Positions 22,534 through 32,046 of a stretch of DNA of 40,641 nt are shown piece by piece. The notes beneath the pieces are model-generated. The model ran no database searches. It saw only the letters and a program-made list of their open reading frames with translations, and was not told the DNA's origin. The stretch spans positions 1 through 40,641 of the forward strand of contig NZ_JAKEIP010000128.1 in assembly GCF_021474425.1 (NCBI RefSeq), written 5' to 3'. The translations under genes were made by a program, and so were the position numbers. Source of the stretch: Streptomyces muensis. Lineage in GTDB: Bacteria; Actinomycetota; Actinomycetes; Streptomycetales; Streptomycetaceae. How positions within the stretch are numbered: position 1 is the stretch's first letter; every line of letters starts with the position of its first letter.

Positions 22534-25500
22534 GTGAGCTCCTCTTCCTCCACCAGGCGCCTGTCGCACTCCCAGGTGCGACAGGGGACCCGTGGCGCTT
22601 ACCGGCTGGTGCGTACTCCCGTCGTACGAACGGCTCCCCCTCGTCTGGACGCGGCACAGCGCGCCGTGGTTGACCACAAGGCCGGCCCGCTGCTCGTTCT
22701 CGCAGGCCCGGGCACCGGCAAGACCACCACGCTCGTCGAGTCGGTGGCGGCCCGCGTCGCCCGTGGCGGGGACCCCGAGCGCATCCTGGTGCTGACGTTC
22801 AGCCGCAAGGCGGCCGTGGAGCTGCGCGACCGCATGGCACTGCGCATGGGAGCGGCCCGCGCGCCCCGGGCGACCACGTTCCACTCGTTCTGCTACGCCC
22901 TGGTCCGCGCCCACCAGGACAGTGACCTGTTCGTGGAGCCGATGCGGCTGCTGTCCGGCCCCGAGCAGGACGTGACCGTACGGGAGCTGCTCGCGGGACA
23001 GCCGGACCTGGAGCGACTCGGACTCGCCCATGTGCGCTGGCCGGACGAACTGCGCGCCTGTCTGACCACCCGGGGCTTCGCCGACGAGGTCCGCGCGGTC
23101 CTCGCCCGCAGCCGTGAACTCGGCCTCGGCCCGGACGCGCTCGACGCCTTCGCCCGCCGCATCGGCCGCCCCGACTGGCGTGCCGCGGCCTCCTTCCTCG
23201 CCGAGTACCTCGACGTGCTCGACATGCAGGGCGTCCTCGACTACGCCGAACTCGTCCACCGCGCGGTGCTCCTCGCCCGCCGCCCCGAGGCCGCCCAGCG
23301 GCTCGCCGCGCGGTACGACGCCGTGTTCGTCGACGAGTACCAGGACACCGACCCGGCCCAGGTACGGCTGCTGCACGCCCTCGCCGGGGGCGGGCGCACC
23401 CTCGTCGCCTTCGGCGACCCCGACCAGTCGATCTACGCGTTCCGGGGCGCCGACGTGAACGGCATCCTGGAGTTCCCGCACGCCTTCCCGCGCGCGGACG
23501 GCCGCCCCGCACCCGTCGAGGTCCTGCGCACCTCCCGCCGCTCCGGCGCCGCACCGCTGGCCGCGACCCGGCTGCTGACCCAGCGCATGCCGCTCACCCG
23601 GCTCCCGGCGGAGAAGGTGCGCGCCCACCGCGAGCTCGCCCCGGTCCGCGACGGCGGCCGCGTCGAGGTCTTCACCTACCCGACAGCCGGCACCGAGCTG
23701 GACAACATCGCCGACATCCTGCGCAGGGCGCACCTGGAGGACGGCGTGCCCTGGGGCGAGATGGCCGTCCTGGTGCGCGCCGGGTCGCGCACGATCCCGA
23801 CGGTGCGCCGGGCGCTCACCGCCGCGGGTGTGCCGCTGGACATCGACGGCGACGACCTGCCCCTGCGGCACGAGCCGGCGGTGGCGCCGCTGCTGACGGC
23901 GTTGCGGGCCGTGGCCACGGCGGAGGCAGCGGTACGTCCCGAGGCCGGGACCTCGACCGAGGAGCCGGAGCGGTCCTGGCTCGACACCGAGACCGCCCTC
24001 ACCCTGCTCGCCTCCCCCCTCGCCGGCATGGACGCCGCCGACCTGCGCCGTCTCGGACGGGCCCTGCGCGACGAGGAGCGGTCCGCCGGCAACCCCTTGC
24101 CGCCGCCCTCGGACGAGCTGCTCGCGCGAGCGCTGGCCGAGCCGGAGCGGCTGGCGGTGCACGACCCCACGTACGCGCGTGGCGCCCAACGCCTCGGCGC
24201 GCTGCTCCGCAAGGCCCGTGAGCGCCTCGCGGGCGGCGGTACGGCCGAGGAGGCGCTGTGGGACCTGTGGGAGGGCACACCCTGGCCCGGCCGCCTGGAG
24301 CGGGCCGCCCGACGCGGCGGCGCCGCCGGACGCAACGCCGACCGTGACCTCGACGCCGTATGCGCCCTGTTCGCGACGGCGACCCGCGCGGAGGAGCGCA
24401 CCGGCGGCCGGGGCACCCTGAACTTCCTGGCGGAGATCGAGGCCGAGGACATCGCCGCGGACACCCTCACGCGGCGTGCCGTGCGCCCCGACGCCGTGCG
24501 CCTGATGACCGCGCACCGCTCCAAGGGCCTGGAGTGGCGTCTGGTCGTCGTCGCGGGCGTTCAGGAAGGCCTGTGGCCGGATCTGCGCCGCCGCGGCTCC
24601 CTTCTGGAGGCCGACCGCATCGGCCGCGACGGACTCGCCGAACCGCTCACCCCAGGAGCCCTGCTGGCCGAGGAGCGTCGCCTGTTCTACGTCGCCGCCA
24701 CGCGCGCGCGTGAACGTCTCGTCGTCACGGCGGTGAAGGCCCCGGCGGACGACGGCGACCAGCCTTCCCGCTTCCTGACCGAGCTCGGCGTCGAACCGAG
24801 GGACGTCACCGGCCGCCCGCGCCGCCCCCTGGCCGTCGCCGCGCTCGTCGCCGAGCTCCGGGCGACGACGGTCGACCCGCGCGCGTCGCACACGCTCAGG
24901 GAGGCCGCCGCCCGCCGGCTGGCCCGGCTCGCCGCGCTCGCCGACGAGGACGGCCGCCCGCTGGTGCCCGCCGCGCACCCCTACCGCTGGTGGGGCATGT
25001 TCGAGCCGACCGAGTCCAAGGTGCCGCTGCGCGACCGCGACCAGCCCGTGGTGCTCTCCGGAAGCGCCCTCGACCAGCTCGCCAACACCTGCTCCCTGCA
25101 ATGGTTCCTGGGCCGCGAGGTGAAGGCCGACGCGCCCGCGACCGTCGCCCAGGGCTTCGGCAACGTGGTGCACGTCCTCGCCGACGAGGTCGCTTCCGGG
25201 CACACCCCGGCCGACCTCGCCGTCCTCATGGAGCGCCTCGACTCCGTGTGGAACGCGCTGGCCTTCGACGCGCCGTGGAAGTCGGCACAGGAGAAGGACA
25301 ACGCGCGCGTGGCGCTCGAACGCTTCCTGAAGTGGCACGTGATGGACCGCGCGGGGCGCACCCCGGTGGCCAGCGAACACGACTTCGACGTCACTCTTGA
25401 AGCGGGCGACTTCGAGGTGCGCATCCGCGGCCAGATGGACCGCGTCGAGGCCGACGGCGAAGGACGCGCCTACGTCGTCGACTTCAAGACCGGCAAGCAG

Positions 25501-25857
25501 GCGCCCAGCGCGGCCGAGGTGGCCCGCCACCCGCAGCTCGCCGTCTATCAGCTCGCCGTCCACGAGGGCGCCGTCGACGAGGCCTTCGACGGCGTACGTC
25601 CCGAACCGGGCGGCGCCGAACTGGTCCAGCTGCGCCAGGGCGCCGCCAAGCGGGACGGCGGCGAGACACTGCCCAAGGTGCAGGGGCAGGAGCCCTTGGA
25701 CGGCGGCGAGGGGGAATGGGTCGGCGACCTGCTCGCCACGGCCGCGGGCAAGGTCCTCGACGAACGGTTCACCCCCACCACCGGCCAGCACTGCACACAC
25801 TGCGCTTTCCGGGCGTCCTGCAGCGCGCGGCCCGAGGGGCGGCACGTGGTCGAGTGA
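22534..25857 (+). CDS. adnA: AdnA, helicase-nuclease subunit for double-strand break resection
   Basis: 1107 residues. UvrD-type motor: LAGPGTGKTT (Lys63), VDEYQDTDP (about 266), GDPDQSIYAF, and motifs IV-VI including LMTAHRSKGLEW and YVAATRARE. The RecB/PD-(D/E)xK nuclease at the C-terminus has VVDFKTGKQ (Asp983, Lys985) and QLAVYQLAV. Four cysteines (853, 1087, 1090, 1096) show the C...CxxCx5C spacing of iron-sulfur-stabilised nucleases of the AddB kind. AdnA and AdnB form the heterodimer that resects DNA ends; adnAB has been reported essential in Streptomyces. GTG at 22534 is chosen, but GTG at 22453 in the same frame lies 9 nt after TAGCGT and would add 27 residues. It is followed by adnB after 115 nt. 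Confidence 0.95.
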   Translation: MSSSSSTRRLSHSQVRQGTRGAYRLVRTPVVRTAPPRLDAAQRAVVDHKAGPLLVLAGPGTGKTTTLVESVAARVARGGDPERILVLTFSRKAAVELRDRMALRMGAARAPRATTFHSFCYALVRAHQDSDLFVEPMRLLSGPEQDVTVRELLAGQPDLERLGLAHVRWPDELRACLTTRGFADEVRAVLARSRELGLGPDALDAFARRIGRPDWRAAASFLAEYLDVLDMQGVLDYAELVHRAVLLARRPEAAQRLAARYDAVFVDEYQDTDPAQVRLLHALAGGGRTLVAFGDPDQSIYAFRGADVNGILEFPHAFPRADGRPAPVEVLRTSRRSGAAPLAATRLLTQRMPLTRLPAEKVRAHRELAPVRDGGRVEVFTYPTAGTELDNIADILRRAHLEDGVPWGEMAVLVRAGSRTIPTVRRALTAAGVPLDIDGDDLPLRHEPAVAPLLTALRAVATAEAAVRPEAGTSTEEPERSWLDTETALTLLASPLAGMDAADLRRLGRALRDEERSAGNPLPPPSDELLARALAEPERLAVHDPTYARGAQRLGALLRKARERLAGGGTAEEALWDLWEGTPWPGRLERAARRGGAAGRNADRDLDAVCALFATATRAEERTGGRGTLNFLAEIEAEDIAADTLTRRAVRPDAVRLMTAHRSKGLEWRLVVVAGVQEGLWPDLRRRGSLLEADRIGRDGLAEPLTPGALLAEERRLFYVAATRARERLVVTAVKAPADDGDQPSRFLTELGVEPRDVTGRPRRPLAVAALVAELRATTVDPRASHTLREAAARRLARLAALADEDGRPLVPAAHPYRWWGMFEPTESKVPLRDRDQPVVLSGSALDQLANTCSLQWFLGREVKADAPATVAQGFGNVVHVLADEVASGHTPADLAVLMERLDSVWNALAFDAPWKSAQEKDNARVALERFLKWHVMDRAGRTPVASEHDFDVTLEAGDFEVRIRGQMDRVEADGEGRAYVVDFKTGKQAPSAAEVARHPQLAVYQLAVHEGAVDEAFDGVRPEPGGAELVQLRQGAAKRDGGETLPKVQGQEPLDGGEGEWVGDLLATAAGKVLDERFTPTTGQHCTHCAFRASCSARPEGRHVVE

Positions 25858-25940
25858 CGCATCGTCAGTGACCGGGGTGACCGATCCCACCTCCCGTGCT
25901 GACCTGCGCATCTCCCGTACCCGAGGGCCGATCCGGCACT

Positions 25941-25951
25941 CACTGTCAGTG
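25941..25951. promoter_or_regulatory. Short palindrome in the adnB promoter region
   Basis: cactg-t-cagtg is a perfect 11-base inverted repeat that would cover about -32 to -22 relative to a start at 25973, that is, between the two promoter hexamers. It is a possible repressor site. Confidence 0.3.
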
Positions 25952-25959
25952 CCCGCGGC

Positions 25960-25965
25960 TAGCCT
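25960..25965 (+). promoter_or_regulatory. Candidate -10 box (TAGCCT) of leaderless adnB
   Basis: TAGCCT is followed by 7 nt (ctgcgat) and the GTG at 25973. No SD fits in the gap. This implies that adnB can be transcribed on its own as well as from adnA. Confidence 0.45.
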
Positions 25966-25972
25966 CTGCGAT

Positions 25973-28900
25973 GTGCCCGCCCGTATCACCGATCCCGATC
26001 AGCTCAAGGAGCTCCTCGGCATCCCGTTCACCCCGGAGCAGACGGCCTGCATCATCGCGCCGCCCGCCCCGCAGGTGATCGTGGCCGGAGCCGGGTCGGG
26101 CAAGACGACGGTGATGGCGGCGCGCGTGGTGTGGCTGGTCGGCACCGGCCAGGTCGCCCCCGAACAGGTCCTGGGCCTGACCTTCACCAACAAGGCCGCC
26201 GGTGAACTCGCCGAGCGCGTCCGCAAGGCGCTCGTCAGGGCCGGTGTCACCGATCCCGACGTCATCGACCCGGACAACCCGCCGGGCGAGCCGGTGATCT
26301 CGACGTACCACGCCTTCGCGGGCCGTCTGCTGACCGACCACGGCCTGCGCATCGGCCTCGAACCGACCTCCCGACTGCTCGCCGACGCCACCCGCTACCA
26401 GCTCGCCGCGCGCGTGCTGCGCGAGGCACCGGGCCCGTACCCGGCCCTCACCCGGTCCTTCGCCGACCTGGTCAGCGACCTCCTCGCCCTCGACTCGGAA
26501 CTCGCCGAGCACCTCGTCACGCCCGAGGCCCTGCGCGCGTACGACGCCGAGCTGCTGCTCGGCCTCCAGGGCGCCAAGCTCACCAACGCCGATCTGCGCA
26601 AGGTCCCCGAGGCGGCCGCCGCGCGCCGGGAACTCGCCGAACTCGTCGTTCGCTACCGCGCCGCCAAGAGGGAGCGCGATCTGCTCGACTTCGGCGACCA
26701 GATCGCCCTGTCGGCACAGCTCGCAGGCATCCCCGAGGTGGGACGCGTCCTGCGCGACGAGTTCCGCGTGGTCCTCCTGGACGAGTACCAGGACACGTCC
26801 GTCGCCCAACGCGTCCTCCTGGCAGGCATGTTCGGTGACGGCACCGGCCACCCGGTGACCGCCGTCGGCGACCCCTGCCAGGCGATCTACGGCTGGCGCG
26901 GCGCCTCCGTCGCCAACCTGGACGACTTCCCCGAGCACTTCGCCCACGCCGACGGCCGCTCCGCGACCCGCCAGGCGCTCAGTGAGAACCGCCGCAGCGG
27001 CGGCCGACTCCTCGACCTCGCGAACGGTCTCGCGGAGCCCCTGCGCGCCCTGCACGCGGGCGTGGAGGCCCTCCGCCCCGCCCCGGGAGCCGAGCGGGAC
27101 GGCATGGTCCGCTGCGCGCTGCTGCCCACCCACGCCGAGGAGATCGACTGGCTCGCCGACTCCGTCGCGCACCTCGTCCGCACCGGAAAGGAGCCCGGCG
27201 AGATCGCCGTCCTGTGCCGTACGGCGACGGACTTCGCCGAGATCCAGGGCGCGCTCGTCGCCCGGGACGTCCCCGTCGAGGTGGTCGGCCTGTCCGGGCT
27301 GCTCCACCTGCCCGAGGTCGCCGACCTGGTCGCCGTCTGCGAGGTCCTCCAGGACCCCGGCGCCAACGCCTCCCTGGTCCGCCTGCTCACCGGCCCACGC
27401 TGGCGGATCGGCCCGCGCGACCTCGCCCTCCTGGGGCGCCGCGCACGGATGCTGGTGTCCCACGCGCGCGTGGACGGCGACGACGACCCGGACCGTCGGC
27501 TCGCCGAGGCGGTCGAGGGGGTCGACCCCGCCGAGGTGATCTCCCTCGCGGACGCCCTCGACACCTTCCTGGAGACGCCGCTGGACGGCGACGGTGACGA
27601 CGACAGACTGCCGTTCTCGCCGGACGCGCGCGTGCGGTTCGCGCGCCTGGCCACCGAACTGCGCGACCTGCGCCGCTCCCTGTCCGACCCGCTGATGGAC
27701 GTCCTGCACCGCGTCCTCGCCGTCACCGGCCTGGAAGTGGAACTGTCCGCCTCCCCGCACGCGCTGGCCGCCCGCCGCCGCGAGACCCTGTCCAACTTCC
27801 TCGACATCGCCGCCTCGTTCGCGGCCGGCGACCACGAGGCGACCCTGCTCGCCTTCCTCGGCTTCCTGCGCACCGCCGCCCAGTACGAGAAGGGCCTGGA
27901 CAACGCCCTGCCCGGCGGCGAGAACACCGTCAAGGTGCTCACCGCGCACAAGTCCAAGGGCCTGGAGTGGGACGTCGTCGCCGTCCCCGGCCTGGTCACC
28001 GGCACCTTTCCCAGCACCCAGGGCCGCGAGAAGTGGACCGCGCAGGGCAAGGTGCTGCCGCACGAACTGCGCGGCGACGCCGACACGCTCCCCGACGTTC
28101 CCTCCTGGGACTCCCGCGGCCTGAAGGCCTTCCACGAAGCCATGAAGGAGCACCAGCACACCGAGGAACTCCGCCTCGGCTACGTCACCTTCACCCGCCC
28201 CCGCTCCCTCCTCCTCGGCTCCGGCCACTGGTGGGGCCCCAGCCAGAAGAAGCCCCGCGGCCCCTCCGACTTCCTCCAGGCCCTGTACGACCACTGCGCT
28301 GCCGGTCACGGCGAGATCGAGGCGTGGGCCGACGAACCGGCCGAGGACGAGGAGAACCCGGCCCTGCACCGGGAGACCGCCGACCAGGTGTGGCCCCTGC
28401 CCCTCGACGACGCCGCCCTGACCCGGCGCCGCGCGGCCGCCGAGACGGTCCTGGCCCACCTGGAGAACATCGGCTCCCGCGAGGACGGCCATGCCGCCGC
28501 GACGCACGACCCGGACACCTACGAGGATCCGGACTGGCCCGCGCCACCGGACGACGAAGCGTTCGACGACGAGTTCACCGGCGAGTTCATTGACGAGTTC
28601 CCCGACGAGCTCCCCGAGGACGGCGCCGACGACTGGGACTCCTGGACCACGGACCGTCCGACAGCCGTCCAGACGGCCCCGACTGTCCCGCACCAGGCGA
28701 CGTCCCCGGAGGAAGCCCGCACCATAGCCTCCTGGGACCGCGACCTCGACGCACTCACCGGGGAACTCCTGCGCGCCCGCGCGAGCGTCACGGACGTACC
28801 CCTGCCCGCGGCGCTGACCGCGTCCCAGCTGCTGCGGCTGGCCGCCGACCCGGACGGGTTCGCACAGGAACTCGCGCGCCCCATGCCGCGCCCCCCACAA

Positions 28901-29446
28901 CCCGCCGCACGTCGAGGCACCCGATTCCACGCCTGGGTAGAAGCCCGCTTCGAAGAGCTGACGCTGCCCATGCTGGAACCGGAGGACCTGCCCGGAAGCG
29001 AGGCCGAGATCGCCGACGAGCGCGACCTGGAAGCCCTCAAGGACGCCTTCGAGCGCACGGAGTACGCGCACCGCACGCCGTACCGGGTCGAGGCCCCCTT
29101 CCAGCTCGTGATCGCCGGCCGCGTCGTACGGGGCCGTATCGACGCCGTGTACAAGGACGTCGACGCCGACGGGGCGACGACGTACGAGATCGTCGACTGG
29201 AAGACCAACCGGAGCCGTACCGCCGACCCGCTCCAGCTCGCCCTGTACCGGCTCGCCTGGGCCGAGCAGCAGGGAGTGCCCCTGGGGTCGGTCGACGCCG
29301 TGTTCCTGTACGTCCGCAGCGGCGAGGTCGTGCGCCCGGACGACCTGCCGGGCCGGGCCGCACTGGAGCGGCTGCTGACCGGGGAGCCGGTCGCGGAGGC
29401 GGGGTGTGAGGAACCGCCCACCGAGGATGTCGGTGCGGGCCGATAG
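25973..29446 (+). CDS. adnB: AdnB, helicase-nuclease subunit for double-strand break resection
   Basis: 1157 residues. The motor domain has VAGAGSGKTTV (about 37-46), LDEYQDTSVAQ (about 265), GDPCQAIYGWRGAS and LTAHKSKGLEWD. The nuclease domain has YEIVDWKTNRS (Asp1075, Lys1077) and LQLALYRLAW. In mycobacterial AdnAB the B subunit is the main translocating motor. An Asp/Glu-rich insertion (about 845-890, DDEFTGEFIDEFPDELPEDG) links motor and nuclease parts and looks disordered. Unlike AdnA there is no cysteine set for an iron-sulfur cluster. The start GTG at 25973 is set by the upstream -10 and by alignment of the first helix (TDPDQLKELLGIPFTPEQ). The TAG stop is part of the next gene's -10 box. 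Confidence 0.95.
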   Translation: MPARITDPDQLKELLGIPFTPEQTACIIAPPAPQVIVAGAGSGKTTVMAARVVWLVGTGQVAPEQVLGLTFTNKAAGELAERVRKALVRAGVTDPDVIDPDNPPGEPVISTYHAFAGRLLTDHGLRIGLEPTSRLLADATRYQLAARVLREAPGPYPALTRSFADLVSDLLALDSELAEHLVTPEALRAYDAELLLGLQGAKLTNADLRKVPEAAAARRELAELVVRYRAAKRERDLLDFGDQIALSAQLAGIPEVGRVLRDEFRVVLLDEYQDTSVAQRVLLAGMFGDGTGHPVTAVGDPCQAIYGWRGASVANLDDFPEHFAHADGRSATRQALSENRRSGGRLLDLANGLAEPLRALHAGVEALRPAPGAERDGMVRCALLPTHAEEIDWLADSVAHLVRTGKEPGEIAVLCRTATDFAEIQGALVARDVPVEVVGLSGLLHLPEVADLVAVCEVLQDPGANASLVRLLTGPRWRIGPRDLALLGRRARMLVSHARVDGDDDPDRRLAEAVEGVDPAEVISLADALDTFLETPLDGDGDDDRLPFSPDARVRFARLATELRDLRRSLSDPLMDVLHRVLAVTGLEVELSASPHALAARRRETLSNFLDIAASFAAGDHEATLLAFLGFLRTAAQYEKGLDNALPGGENTVKVLTAHKSKGLEWDVVAVPGLVTGTFPSTQGREKWTAQGKVLPHELRGDADTLPDVPSWDSRGLKAFHEAMKEHQHTEELRLGYVTFTRPRSLLLGSGHWWGPSQKKPRGPSDFLQALYDHCAAGHGEIEAWADEPAEDEENPALHRETADQVWPLPLDDAALTRRRAAAETVLAHLENIGSREDGHAAATHDPDTYEDPDWPAPPDDEAFDDEFTGEFIDEFPDELPEDGADDWDSWTTDRPTAVQTAPTVPHQATSPEEARTIASWDRDLDALTGELLRARASVTDVPLPAALTASQLLRLAADPDGFAQELARPMPRPPQPAARRGTRFHAWVEARFEELTLPMLEPEDLPGSEAEIADERDLEALKDAFERTEYAHRTPYRVEAPFQLVIAGRVVRGRIDAVYKDVDADGATTYEIVDWKTNRSRTADPLQLALYRLAWAEQQGVPLGSVDAVFLYVRSGEVVRPDDLPGRAALERLLTGEPVAEAGCEEPPTEDVGAGR

Positions 29447-29449
29447 GCT
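29444..29449 (+). promoter_or_regulatory. Candidate -10 box (TAGGCT) overlapping the adnB stop codon
   Basis: TAGGCT begins with the TAG stop of adnB and ends 7 nt before the ATG at 29457. There is no SD in the gap, so a leaderless transcript for the M20 gene is expected. Confidence 0.45.
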
Positions 29450-29456
29450 CGTGACC

Positions 29457-30860
29457 ATGAGCCAGACCCCGGACAGCGCCGTCCGCACGTACATCGAGCA
29501 GCATCGCGCCGCCTTCCTCGACGACCTCGCCGAGTGGTTGCGCATCCCCTCCGTGTCGGCCCAGCCCGACCACGCCCCCGATGTACGCCGCAGCGCCGAC
29601 TGGCTCGCCGCCAAGCTCAAGGAGAACGGCTTCCCGACCACCGAGATCTGGCCCACGCCGGGCGCGCCCGCCGTCTTCGCCGAGTGGCCCTCCGACGACC
29701 CCGAGGCGCCCATGGTCCTCGTCTACGGCCACCACGACGTGCAGCCTGCCGCCCGCGAGGACGGCTGGGACAGCGAGCCCTTCGAGCCCGTCGTCCGCGA
29801 AGGGCGTCTCTACGCGCGCGGGGCGGCCGACGACAAGGGCCAGGTGTTCTTCCACACACTCGGCGTCCGCGCCCACCTCGCCGCCACCGGCCGCACCACC
29901 CCGGCCGTCAACCTGAAGCTGCTGATCGAGGGCGAGGAGGAGTCCGGTTCCCCCCACTTCCGCGCGCTCGTCGAGGAGCACGCGGACCGGCTCGCCGCCG
30001 ACACCGTGATCGTCTCCGACACCAGCATGTGGGACGAGGACACCCCCTCCGTGTGCACCGGCATGCGCGGCCTCGCCGAGTGCGAGATCCGCCTCCACGG
30101 CCCCGACCAGGACATCCACTCCGGGGCCTTCGGCGGCGCCGTCCCCAACCCCGCCACGGCCGCCGCCCGCCTCGTCGCCGCCCTGCACGACGAGGACGCG
30201 CGCGTGACGATCCCCGGCTTCTACGACGGCATCGTCGAACTGACCGACCGCGAGCGCGCGCTCTTCGCCGAACTGCCCTTCGACGAGGAGGAGTGGCTGC
30301 GTACGGCCAAGTCGTACGCCACTCACGGCGAGGCCGGACACACCACCCTGGAGCGCGTCTGGGCCCGCCCCACCGCCGAGGTCAACGGCATCGGCGGCGG
30401 TTACCAGGGCCCCGGCAGCAAGACGATCATCCCGTCCTCCGCGATGGTCAAGCTCTCCTTCCGGCTGGTCGCCGGCCAGGACCCCCACCACATCGAGAAG
30501 GCCGTCCGAGCCTGGGCCGCCGAGCAGGTGCCCGCCGGAATCCGGCAGGAGATCACCTTCGCGCCGGCCACGCGCCCGTGCCTGACTCCGCTGGACCACC
30601 CGGCCCTCCAGTCCGTCGTACGGGCCATGGGGCGCGCCTTCGACAAGCCCGTCCGCTTCACCCGTGTGGGCGGCTCGGGCCCCGCCGCCGACCTCCAGGA
30701 CGTCCTCGGCGCACCCGTGCTCTTCCTCGGCATCTCCGTCCCCTCCGACGGCTGGCACGCCCCGAACGAGAAGGTCGAGCTCGCCCTGCTCCTCAAAGGC
30801 GTCGAGACCACCGCCCACCTCTTTGGCGACCTGGCCGCGAACTGGCGCCATGAGCCCTGA
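29457..30860 (+). CDS. M20-family dipeptidase/peptidase
   Basis: 467 residues. Zinc-site motifs are in the family order: YGHHDVQPA (His near 90), GAADDKGQ (Asp near 123), IEGEEESGS (Glu pair near 158) and a later Asp in IVSDTSMW. The dimerisation lid contains IHSGAFGGAVPNP and the C-terminal half ends with the His of DGWHAPNEK. These enzymes hydrolyse dipeptides or amide bonds in the cytoplasm; the exact substrate is open. ATG at 29457 is preceded by the TAGGCT box and not by an SD. In mycobacteria this position between adnB and nudC holds an unrelated membrane protein gene, so this gene was gained or swapped in. Confidence 0.93.
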   Translation: MSQTPDSAVRTYIEQHRAAFLDDLAEWLRIPSVSAQPDHAPDVRRSADWLAAKLKENGFPTTEIWPTPGAPAVFAEWPSDDPEAPMVLVYGHHDVQPAAREDGWDSEPFEPVVREGRLYARGAADDKGQVFFHTLGVRAHLAATGRTTPAVNLKLLIEGEEESGSPHFRALVEEHADRLAADTVIVSDTSMWDEDTPSVCTGMRGLAECEIRLHGPDQDIHSGAFGGAVPNPATAAARLVAALHDEDARVTIPGFYDGIVELTDRERALFAELPFDEEEWLRTAKSYATHGEAGHTTLERVWARPTAEVNGIGGGYQGPGSKTIIPSSAMVKLSFRLVAGQDPHHIEKAVRAWAAEQVPAGIRQEITFAPATRPCLTPLDHPALQSVVRAMGRAFDKPVRFTRVGGSGPAADLQDVLGAPVLFLGISVPSDGWHAPNEKVELALLLKGVETTAHLFGDLAANWRHEP

Positions 30861-31025
30861 TCCGTCCGGGCGGTCCGGGCCGTCCCAAGGGGCATCGCGG
30901 GCGGGGCACACTGAGAAGGCCGCCCCGGACCACAGAGCCCAGCCGCACCCGGTCGCCGCCCGTCCCACGTCCCGCCGATACGCCCGCCGAAGCACACCGT
31001 TCCACTGGGGGAGTTGGAAGCACCC

Positions 31026-31967
31026 GTGACCACCTCGACCGACCACACCGCCGACCGACCCATCTCGCTCACCGCCCCGAGCGGCATCGACCGCGCCGCC
31101 CACCACCGGCTCGACGAGGCCTGGCTCGCGGCGGCATGGAGCCATCCCACGACCCGCTGCTTCGTGGTTTCCGGTGGCCAGGTCCTCATCGACGAGACGG
31201 CGGACGGGCGCACCGAACTCGTCATGACCCCCTCCTTCGAGGCCCCTCTCACCGAGGCGCACCGCTACTTCCTCGGCATCGACGAGGAGGGCGTCAGCTA
31301 CTTCGCGCTACAGAAGGACGCGCTGCCCGGCCGCATCGACCAGTCCGCGCGCGCGGCCGGGCTGCGCGAGGCGGGCCTGCTGCTGTCGCCGCGCGACGCC
31401 GGTCTGATGGTGCACGCCGTCGGCCTGGAGAACTGGCAGCGCACCCACCGCTTCTGCTCCCGCTGCGGCGAGCGCACGGTGATCGCCGCGGCCGGCCACA
31501 TCCGCCGTTGCCCCGCCTGCGGCGGCGAGCACTACCCGCGCACCGACCCCGCCGTGATCATGGCCGTCACCGACGAGGACGACCGCATCCTCCTGGGCCG
31601 CCAGGTCCACTGGCCCGAGGGCCGCTTCTCGACGCTCGCCGGTTTCGTCGAGCCCGGTGAGTCCATCGAGCAGGCGGTGCGCCGCGAGGTCTTCGAGGAG
31701 GCCGGTGTCACCGTCGGGCAGGTCGAGTACGTCGCCAGCCAGCCGTGGCCCTTCCCGTCCAGCCTCATGCTGGGCTTCATGGCCCGCGCCACCTCCACCG
31801 AGGTCCAGGTCGACGGGGACGAGATCCACGAGGCCCGCTGGTTCTCCCGGGAGGAACTGCGCGCGGCCTTCGACTCCGGCGAGGTCATGCCGCCGTACGG
31901 CATCTCGATCGCGGCCCGCCTGATCGAGCTCTGGTACGGCAAGCCGCTGCCGACGCGCAGCGTCTAG
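31026..31967 (+). CDS. nudC: NADH pyrophosphatase NudC
   Basis: 313 residues. There is a zinc ribbon with CSRC and CPAC (about 145-170), and a Nudix box GFVEPGESIEQAVRREVFEE (about 205-224). The NudC-specific motif SQPWPFPSSLM distinguishes NADH/deNADding enzymes from other Nudix proteins. It cleaves NAD(H) to NMN(H) and AMP and can remove NAD caps from RNA. GTG at 31026 has GGAAG 5 nt upstream and GGGGAG a little further up; a TTG at 31014 is too close to an SD. It is 165 nt after the M20 gene and convergent with mycoredoxin, with which it is also linked in mycobacteria. Confidence 0.96.
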   Translation: MTTSTDHTADRPISLTAPSGIDRAAHHRLDEAWLAAAWSHPTTRCFVVSGGQVLIDETADGRTELVMTPSFEAPLTEAHRYFLGIDEEGVSYFALQKDALPGRIDQSARAAGLREAGLLLSPRDAGLMVHAVGLENWQRTHRFCSRCGERTVIAAAGHIRRCPACGGEHYPRTDPAVIMAVTDEDDRILLGRQVHWPEGRFSTLAGFVEPGESIEQAVRREVFEEAGVTVGQVEYVASQPWPFPSSLMLGFMARATSTEVQVDGDEIHEARWFSREELRAAFDSGEVMPPYGISIAARLIELWYGKPLPTRSV

Positions 31968-31988
31968 GCGGCGTAGAGGGCACAGACA

Positions 31989-32041
31989 GCAAAGAGGAAG
32001 GGTGGCCGTCCCGGCTCGGGACGGCCACCCTTCCTCTTTGC
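31989..32041. terminator. 25-bp perfect bidirectional terminator hairpin
   Basis: Arms 31989-32013 and 32017-32041 are exact complements (gcaaagaggaagggtggcc... with its mirror) around a 3-nt loop gct. It lies between nudC and the convergent mycoredoxin gene, 5 nt from the latter's stop. It also gives a T-rich tail in each direction (cctcttt). Confidence 0.93.
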
Positions 32042-32046
32042 GTGTC

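Noticed and set aside
22462..29713. Two very long minus-strand open frames opposite adnA and adnB
   Set aside because: Low-complexity Gly/Ala/Val/Arg translation without motifs, opposite genes with full helicase and nuclease motifs.
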